Positions 30,844 through 35,628 of a DNA stretch of 35,628 nucleotides are shown here, piece after piece. Source of the DNA: a virus. The stretch lies in IMG/VR virus record IMGVR_UViG_3300025879_000051, positions 1 through 35,628 of that record, one strand, 5' to 3'. The translations under genes and the position numbers were made by a program. The notes under the pieces are model-generated. The model ran no database searches, was not told the origin of the DNA, and was given only the letters and a program-made list of their open reading frames with translations. The stretch's first letter is position 1. Each line of letters opens with the position of its first letter.

Positions 30844-32523
30844 ATGGCTTTTCAAATAATCAACTTAGCTGATCACATCAACGCTGCTGTTGATAAAATG
30901 AATGAGAACTTCGAGCTTATAAGCTGGACTGCTGATAGCGATGCTATTAACGATATCATTAATAACTATATCGATAGCAGCGTAATTAATCAATTCATAA
31001 ACAGCGATACGATCAACAACTACATCGATCAGAGTTCAATCATAGAGATTATAGACTCTGACTTCATTCAGTCTTTAATATTGAGTGTTGGTATTGACGG
31101 TACAATTGATTCTAGCCAGTTCTACGATATCTTAGCAGAGACTGGAATAGTAGCAAGGTTGGATAGTGTTGAGGGGGGCTTTGTATTACTAGCTCAAGAC
31201 TTCACCAATCTGTCAACTAGCTACACCAATCTAGACTCAGATGTATCAGCACTGTCAACCGCTTACAGTAGTCTAACCTCACAAATATCAGTGTTGGACT
31301 CTGGGGTTGAAGTGTTATCTCAAGGTCTGGTAGATCTTGAAGCCCAATTTATTGGCGGTATTGAGATAGACTCAGCTACAATTGTCCAGGCAGTCGGTGG
31401 TGCAATAACCACATTAGAAACTAGAATAAATGCTAACTCGGATGAGATCAGTGTTGTTTCTCAATCGATTACAGACCTGTCTGCTGACCTAGCATTACTC
31501 GACAGTACATTATCCCCTCTTATACAAGCAAATGCAACAGCAATTTCAAATATTGTAGCATCTGCCTCAGCTAACTCAGATGAGCTTGAAGTGCTGTCCG
31601 GACGATTTGACAGCTTCCAAGTAACTCTGCAGAATGCTATCGACAGTGGATTAGAGATTGATCCGGACGATGTCGCTGCAGCCGTAGGTGGTATTACTGA
31701 TGATTTGTACACAAGGATTTATGTCAACTCAGATAAAATCAGTGTTGTATCAGCTGATATTACGACTCTTAATTCTAAATTAACCCTGCTAGACAGTGCG
31801 GGAGCATTATTTGATGTGGTGTCTGGTGCAGTATCAGATCTCAGAACTGACGTCGAAGCTGCAGATGATAGTAACTTCAGCGCTCTTTCCCAACTAGAGA
31901 TAACTCTTAGTAATAAGATTGATAGTGACGTACAAGAAGCACTGACAACAGTATCCAACTCATACATTACAAGTGGCCAGTTAACCACAGCTATACAGAA
32001 CGCAACTACTTCTCTGCAACAAGAGATTGACGGTGACGTACAAGCAGCACTGACATCAGTATCAAACACATACGCTACTGATGGAGAGGTAACTACCGCT
32101 ATACAAAACGCAACTAATTCTCTCACTCAAACTATTAACAATACAGTAGCTACGGCTGAACAAACTCTTAATACTAGAATTGATGCGGTAGACAGTGCTC
32201 TAGGCGAGGTTACTGTCGAAGTGGGATATACTTTAAACTTAGACGCAAATGGTCACGTTGCTGGTATAGAATTTAATAATGATGGTGCTACTGCAGATAT
32301 GTCAATTATAGCTGACAAATTTGGTATAGTCAACGCTTCTGATAATGCCATCAAACCATTTACCGTTGACGGTGATCAAATTCTATTGTCAAATGCTACT
32401 GTTACAGGAACCCTAAATATAAGCTCTAGTACTACAGCCGGGTCCATGTCAATGACAAACGATTTAATGCAAATATTTGATGCTGGTGGAAATCCACGCG
32501 TTAGATTTGGCCGTCTAGCATAA
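30844..32523 (+). CDS. Second coiled-coil tail fibre with the same J-like C-terminus, 559 aa
   Basis: A 559-aa fibre protein. It starts MAFQIINLADHINAAVDKMN and has a segment of short IDSS-type repeats (about 30-90: NNYIDSSVINQFINSD). Coiled-coil-like repeats follow that resemble those of the 1871-aa fibre (ETRINANSDEISVVSQSITD) and include a tandem pair of about 35 residues (DVQEALTTVSNSYITSGQLT and DVQAALTSVSNTYATDGEVT). The final ~98 residues (about 462-559; LNLDANGHVAGIEFNN, IADKFGIVN, LSNATVTGTL, IFDAGGNPRVRFG) are clearly homologous to the end of the 1871-aa fibre. The phage therefore carries a long and a short fibre with one kind of tip domain. Confidence 0.85.
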   Translation: MAFQIINLADHINAAVDKMNENFELISWTADSDAINDIINNYIDSSVINQFINSDTINNYIDQSSIIEIIDSDFIQSLILSVGIDGTIDSSQFYDILAETGIVARLDSVEGGFVLLAQDFTNLSTSYTNLDSDVSALSTAYSSLTSQISVLDSGVEVLSQGLVDLEAQFIGGIEIDSATIVQAVGGAITTLETRINANSDEISVVSQSITDLSADLALLDSTLSPLIQANATAISNIVASASANSDELEVLSGRFDSFQVTLQNAIDSGLEIDPDDVAAAVGGITDDLYTRIYVNSDKISVVSADITTLNSKLTLLDSAGALFDVVSGAVSDLRTDVEAADDSNFSALSQLEITLSNKIDSDVQEALTTVSNSYITSGQLTTAIQNATTSLQQEIDGDVQAALTSVSNTYATDGEVTTAIQNATNSLTQTINNTVATAEQTLNTRIDAVDSALGEVTVEVGYTLNLDANGHVAGIEFNNDGATADMSIIADKFGIVNASDNAIKPFTVDGDQILLSNATVTGTLNISSSTTAGSMSMTNDLMQIFDAGGNPRVRFGRLA

Positions 32524-32532
32524 GGAATTATA

Positions 32533-33066
32533 ATGGCTGATTATACAGTATCATATTCAAGACTATTATCTTTCGCAGGAAATTTCGTTACTACGTACTC
32601 TCGCGATCGCGTATCGTCATACAGCTCCGATAGCCAAAATTCATACTCTAGAAACTTTACCCGTAATCGTGTATCATCTTATACGAGAGATAGACAAAGC
32701 ACATACTCTGGTGGTTACACTAGAAGCTTCGATGGCTTTTACAGCCGTGCTTTTGTTGGTAATTATGCACGGGATTATACTGGTTACTACAGCAGAACAT
32801 TTACTGCCTACCGATTCTCAACTTATAGTGGGGTTAGAGAGACTAACTTTACGCGAAATAGATTATCGGTAACAAGCGCTGCATTCTTCACCCAGTTGTT
32901 TAGTAGAATTCTGTCTTATACTCCATATTACTCTAGAGTGGGTAGCCAATCATACTTTGCAGCTACCTACACAGCTTACTATGGAACAAGTTATAGCAGG
33001 ACCATAACACGCACCGGTATCGTAAATTCCATATCATTTACTTCTGGTGGGGGGGTTGAGCCGTAA
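32533..33066 (+). CDS. Y[ST]R-repeat structural protein, 177 aa
   Basis: A 177-aa protein made almost entirely of short repeats of Tyr-Ser/Thr/Ala-Arg spaced about 8 residues apart: SYSRNFTRNRVSSYTRDRQS, SFDGFYSRAFVGNYARDYTG, YYSRTFTAYRFSTY. Tyr, Ser, Arg, Thr, Phe and Gly dominate, and acidic residues are few. There is no membrane segment or known catalytic motif. I recall such arrays in structural proteins of cyanophage-like viruses; their fold is unknown to me, with a regular beta structure as the likeliest guess. The stop overlaps the start of the next gene (TAATG), which carries the same repeats. Confidence 0.8.
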   Translation: MADYTVSYSRLLSFAGNFVTTYSRDRVSSYSSDSQNSYSRNFTRNRVSSYTRDRQSTYSGGYTRSFDGFYSRAFVGNYARDYTGYYSRTFTAYRFSTYSGVRETNFTRNRLSVTSAAFFTQLFSRILSYTPYYSRVGSQSYFAATYTAYYGTSYSRTITRTGIVNSISFTSGGGVEP

Positions 33067-33914
33067 TGCCAATAACATATTATTCACGAACATCCACATA
33101 CACTAGGATTAGTACTCGAGTAGGAGTTGGCAGTACAGCTGATTTTTCGGGCACACCGAGAGTTGTAGATTACAGCCGATACAGACAAGGCACTGCCAGT
33201 ACAAGGGTAGCGTCGTACGCGTCGTTTAACACTGAGCCGAGTACTGGTTACTATACAACAACTTATGTTGGCGATTTCATCGGAAACTTTGCTAGTAATA
33301 GTATACAAGCATTTGCTAGAACAAGAACTGTAGATTCTACAGGATACTATTCTAGAAACTATATTGGATACTACACCAGAGCATATCAAGGTACTTACAC
33401 CACTTCGTCGGCTGGAGTATATGCCCGTACGTTTAGCGGAACATATACCAGAACATTCATAGGAACCTATGCCAGAGGGTATAGTGGTACGTATACAAGA
33501 ACATCCGCCCAAACATTTACAGGGGAATTCACCAGAACATCTGTAGGCACATATAGCAGAACATCAACTCGAGTTAGTACTATTTCAGGTGGATCTGGGG
33601 AAACTCCTACATATACCCCACCCGTGTCTGACTCAGAGTTTGGGTTAGTTGTATATGGACCAGATGGGGTAACAGAAGTAATTAATCCTACGACGCGACT
33701 ATTAAATTTAGCGTTTTACGGAGCTGTTTCTGTTCCCGCAAATTCAAGTGCGACTGTTACTGTAATAGATGCAGGAGACCCCACCAAGGTTGCTATATCG
33801 TTTCCTGTTAGGTACTTCGGGGCAACGTTTTTTGCATCTGGAGACACTATAACAGTAGTTAACACGCGGTCAACTCCCATTTCACCAACCATCGTCGCTA
33901 TAAGGATTGCATAA
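33066..33914 (+). CDS. Y[ST]R-repeat protein with a C-terminal tip domain, 282 aa
   Basis: Residues about 1-175 form a Tyr-Thr/Ser-Arg array; its second half is a regular octad, GTYTRTFI, GTYARGYS, GTYTRTSA and similar. After a Gly/Ser/Pro hinge (GGSGETPTYTPPVSD) comes a ~95-residue C-terminal domain starting EFGLVVYGPDGVTEVINPTT, with a pattern like small fibre-tip domains (DUF6453 type) in which a YGL-x...G-DG strand pair is followed by a beta-sandwich. It is coupled to the genes on both sides by stop/start overlaps. A fibre-shaft-and-tip role is inferred. Confidence 0.78.
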   Translation: MPITYYSRTSTYTRISTRVGVGSTADFSGTPRVVDYSRYRQGTASTRVASYASFNTEPSTGYYTTTYVGDFIGNFASNSIQAFARTRTVDSTGYYSRNYIGYYTRAYQGTYTTSSAGVYARTFSGTYTRTFIGTYARGYSGTYTRTSAQTFTGEFTRTSVGTYSRTSTRVSTISGGSGETPTYTPPVSDSEFGLVVYGPDGVTEVINPTTRLLNLAFYGAVSVPANSSATVTVIDAGDPTKVAISFPVRYFGATFFASGDTITVVNTRSTPISPTIVAIRIA

Positions 33915-34657
33915 TGAGTTACGGTTTAATAGTAAAATCATTTGATGCCGGCGGCAATGAAATTATTCAGATGGATACTACCCAAGGGTTAACTAACTAC
34001 GTTATAGTTAAGATGGGGAGAGGACATTCTGTTGCCGCAGGTACACCATATGGTAAGAACAGAAGAATTTTTGTCAAGCCTATATCTGATGAAAACGGAC
34101 TGTATGTTGGAGCTGCTACATATACTGGTGGTATCAACAGTAGATACGGGATATCTATTTTATCTGGCTCACATGGAGCAACCGTCTTAAAATTTGTAAC
34201 ATCCGACTATGCTGCTTGGTCTGGCGATGGTTTTGCTTGGAATGAAGCATATAATCCTGTGACAGTCGATTATATTATTATGGAGGATGTCACCGGAGTA
34301 GAACCAGAAGGGCAATATGGTCTACAGGCGTTGTCGGCCAGCGGCGAATCATCATTCGACTCTAGAAAAATAAAATACAATGCTGGATTACGCATAACCT
34401 CTATTGTTCCACCGCGCTCCCTTGGTGGAGGCGCGAGTTCATCGGACTTGATAAATAACGACTCGTCGAAGTATATTGGCGCAGAGTGGACTAACTGGGA
34501 TTCCTTGGGAAGTCTAGCCGCCATCAACGTTGAAGGGGGAACTCAAAATACGTATCACTTAGATATGGATCGCGACGAACCGGATCCTGAACAGAATTTT
34601 TACCCGACTTATTACTATGATAATTACACGGGTATATGGATAGCAGAACAAATTTAA
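33914..34657 (+). CDS. Fibre-tip-like protein with YGL modules, 247 aa
   Basis: A 247-aa protein starting MSYGLIVKSFDAGGNEIIQM and carrying a second module near residue 135, QYGLQALSASGESSFDSRKI followed by KYNAGLRI. Both match the YGL-x...xG-x..FDS pattern of small phage tip domains (DUF6453 type) and resemble the C-terminus of the preceding protein. The rest is rich in Gly, Tyr and Asn, and the last 60 residues contain an acidic stretch (DMDRDEPDPEQNFYP). No signal peptide. It is probably a receptor-binding or tip protein in the fibre module, but this is based on context. Confidence 0.75.
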   Translation: MSYGLIVKSFDAGGNEIIQMDTTQGLTNYVIVKMGRGHSVAAGTPYGKNRRIFVKPISDENGLYVGAATYTGGINSRYGISILSGSHGATVLKFVTSDYAAWSGDGFAWNEAYNPVTVDYIIMEDVTGVEPEGQYGLQALSASGESSFDSRKIKYNAGLRITSIVPPRSLGGGASSSDLINNDSSKYIGAEWTNWDSLGSLAAINVEGGTQNTYHLDMDRDEPDPEQNFYPTYYYDNYTGIWIAEQI

Positions 34658-34675
34658 TGAGAGGAAATAAGTAAA

Positions 34676-35143
34676 ATGACACAAGTAGTGAAATATGTGG
34701 CTACAATTGAGGAAAGCACAGGCCGTATTATGTCAGTCGAATTTCCTCAATCATCTTTGCCACCAGAAGGTACAGCAGACGGCTTGACAATTGTTCATGT
34801 CACACCAGAGAGAATGACAGAAAACTTTATGGGTATAGGTTGGAATCCTATGCTTCATTTTTGGGATGGATCGTCCTTTGTATTCATAGGAAATCCGCCT
34901 AATCGTCACGCTATATATAATGGTACAGATTGGGAGTGGGATGCTGAAGCATTCATGCAAGACATTAGAGCTTTGCGCAATAGTAAACTCGGTGCGTCTG
35001 ATTGGACTCAGGTCCCAGATGCCCCTTTGACTGATGACGAGAAAAGTGCTTGGCAATCGTATCGTCAAGAACTTCGTGACTTCCCCTCAACTTTAGATAA
35101 TCCTGCTAGTTTAGCTGAGATCGTATGGCCCATGCAACCATAG
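34676..35143 (+). CDS. Tail-fibre assembly chaperone-type protein, 155 aa
   Basis: A 155-aa protein. The C-terminal part (about 98-143) has the motif RALRNSKLGASDWTQVPDAP then LTDDEKSAWQSYRQELRDF, which matches the phage tail assembly chaperone-like domain (Phage_tail_APC type: R-x-x-KL-x-x-SDWTQ-x-xDxPL...W-x-YRQxLRD) found next to fibre genes. The N-terminal part holds a beta-rich FHVTP/WDGSSFVFIG stretch. It closes the fibre module, as such chaperones usually do. GAGAGGAA upstream supports the ATG at 34676. The 3' end is overlapped by a possible antisense mini-ORF (35106-35141). Confidence 0.78.
   Translation: MTQVVKYVATIEESTGRIMSVEFPQSSLPPEGTADGLTIVHVTPERMTENFMGIGWNPMLHFWDGSSFVFIGNPPNRHAIYNGTDWEWDAEAFMQDIRALRNSKLGASDWTQVPDAPLTDDEKSAWQSYRQELRDFPSTLDNPASLAEIVWPMQP
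35106..35141 (-). other. Antisense 11-codon mini-ORF with a good ribosome-binding site
   Basis: On the minus strand AAGGGGAG (35151-35158) lies 9 nt before ATG 35139-35141, which opens a frame of 11 codons ending in TAG at 35106. It lies about 23 nt downstream of the expected start of the minus-strand consensus promoter at 35171-35199. It may be a remnant of the 5' end of a lost early gene. Confidence 0.4.
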
Positions 35144-35170
35144 TACTATTCTCCCCTTTCTAGTAGAAAT

Positions 35171-35199
35171 ATTATACCATGAAAAGTTATTGTTGTCAA
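35171..35199 (-). promoter_or_regulatory. Perfect-consensus sigma70 promoter, leftward, antisense to the fibre module
   Basis: On the minus strand TTGACA (35199-35194), a 17-bp spacer and TATAAT (35176-35171) match the consensus at all 12 positions. Expected start near 35164, running into the 3' end of the tail-fibre assembly gene. No leftward gene of normal size follows. Confidence 0.75.
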
Positions 35200-35212
35200 G
35201 GTATATTTTATG

Positions 35213-35241
35213 TTTACTTTGACTCATAAATAGCTTATAAT
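35213..35241 (+). promoter_or_regulatory. Sigma70-like promoter, rightward
   Basis: TTTACT (35213-35218), a 17-bp spacer and TATAAT (35236-35241), the same pattern as the promoter at 2750. It is back to back with the leftward promoter at 35171-35199 and immediately followed by a stem-loop. Confidence 0.55.
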
Positions 35242-35280
35242 AAGACCAGTGCATGTCGTAAAGAGATCCACTGGTCTTTT
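35242..35280 (+). terminator. Stem-loop with short T-run between fibre module and next gene
   Basis: AAGACCAGTG (35242-35251) pairs perfectly with CACTGGTCTT (35269-35278) around a 17-nt loop and ends in TTTT. It could terminate transcription from the fibre block. It begins directly after the -10 box of the rightward promoter, a promoter-plus-stem-loop layout described for mobile regulatory cassettes in T4-type phages. A second small hairpin, TTATCC-GCAA-GGATAA, follows at 35283-35298. Confidence 0.55.
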
Positions 35281-35304
35281 GATTATCCGCAAGGATAAAA
35301 CTTA

Positions 35305-35312
35305 TATAAATA
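35305..35312 (+). promoter_or_regulatory. T4-type late promoter for the last gene
   Basis: Exact TATAAATA, with expected start near 35318 and about 35 nt of leader before the GTG at 35353. Confidence 0.75.
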
Positions 35313-35352
35313 AACGCATCCTATTAACTTTTATAAAAGAGAGCGATTAAAA

Positions 35353-35628
35353 GTGTCAGCATCTAGTATCCCATTAAAAATACTGAATTCGGATGGTGAC
35401 CTAAAGGAATTTACGCCGTTAGAAGAAAATTATCTGGCGTATGCTGTAGGACAAGCATTACTAAACCCAACTGATGTTGGTGCGTTAACGCTTAGTTCAA
35501 CAGGTGTAGCTGTAGGATCTTACGTTGATACATACTTCAACGAAAGTCCTGGAACTCACCCTGCTAGCCAAATCACCTCAGGTTCAACTACTACGACTCT
35601 CCGTCAAGTAGCAGGACCAGCAAGTGAG
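35353..35628 (+). CDS. Partial structural protein (runs off the window)
   Basis: The frame opens with GTG 35353 and continues for 92 codons to the window end without a stop. The start SSIPLKILNSDGDLKEFTPL then EENYLAYAVGQALL resembles the N-termini of large virion structural proteins that I recall from cyanophage-like T4 relatives; it is followed by GSYVDTYFNESPGTHPASQ. GAGAG lies about 9 nt before the GTG, and no in-frame ATG occurs before it in the intergenic region. The late promoter at 35305 fits a virion protein. Function not assigned. Confidence 0.7.
   Translation, partial: MSASSIPLKILNSDGDLKEFTPLEENYLAYAVGQALLNPTDVGALTLSSTGVAVGSYVDTYFNESPGTHPASQITSGSTTTTLRQVAGPASE

Noticed and set aside
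35219-35241. TTGACT at 35219 as the -35 for the TATAAT at 35236
   Set aside because: The spacer would be only 11 bp; TTTACT at 35213 gives the 17-bp spacing.
35242-35278. Stem-loop considered as part of a tRNA or small structured RNA
   Set aside because: A single stem with an open 17-nt loop has no cloverleaf, anticodon arm or T-arm; terminator or cassette hairpin is simpler.

Overview
This window is part of the genome of a T4-like (Straboviridae/Kyanoviridae-type) contractile-tailed phage. The evidence is a near-complete baseplate gene set recognisable by T4 nomenclature (48, 53, 27, 5, 25, 6, 7/I-like, 8, 26, 51, probable 54), head-completion gene 4, ssDNA-binding protein gp32, a gp33-type late-transcription co-activator, and repeated T4-type late promoter boxes TATAAATA. 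Gene content and several small conserved proteins (MazG-like pyrophosphohydrolase, 2OG-Fe(II) oxygenase, zinc-less gp32, DUF4815-type structural protein) resemble the marine/cyanophage-like branch of the T4 superfamily rather than coliphage T4. The host cannot be named from the sequence; the early promoters are near-perfect sigma70 types. All functional names rest on reading the proteins by eye, not on database searches.

Layout. (1) 1-1166, minus: two unassigned genes ending in a strong terminator. (2) 1167-1327: a divergent control region with two sigma70 promoters pointing right and two late boxes pointing left. (3) 1328-5329, plus: an early/middle cluster of small genes (conserved hypothetical, MazG-like, HExxH metallopeptidase, a 55-aa gene, a small membrane protein, unknowns, SH3-like DUF2693 protein, gp33, 2OG-Fe(II) oxygenase, gp32), served by several early promoters and closed by a terminator. 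(4) 5379-9626, minus: late tail/head assembly genes (gp4; an unassigned structural or assembly protein; a tube-like gp54 candidate; gp26; an ORF like gp51; a repeat-rich tape-measure candidate). (5) 9677-35143, plus: a long late morphogenesis block (baseplate hub, spike, wedge; two giant or long coiled-coil fibres with lambda-J-like C-termini; DUF4815 protein; Tyr-Ser/Thr-Arg repeat proteins; fibre-tip-like proteins; a tail-fibre assembly-type protein). (6) 35144-35352: a second control region with an antisense consensus promoter, a rightward promoter with a stem-loop and a late promoter. It is followed by a structural gene that runs off the window.

How it fits together. Early sigma70 promoters express the small accessory proteins, gp33 and gp32; gp33, with a gp55-type sigma encoded elsewhere, should then activate the TATAAATA promoters that drive the tail genes on both strands. 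Overlapping divergent late promoters at 9640-9664 feed gp4 to the left and the hub/wedge block to the right. The most interesting observation is at the end of gene 26. A run of eight T on the coding strand lies just before the stop, and the gp51-like ORF lies in the -1 frame without a convincing start. This suggests a gp26/gp26-51 frameshift pair directly upstream of the tape-measure candidate, analogous to the G/GT chaperones of lambda. No tRNA, rRNA, CRISPR array, insertion sequence or integrase was seen.
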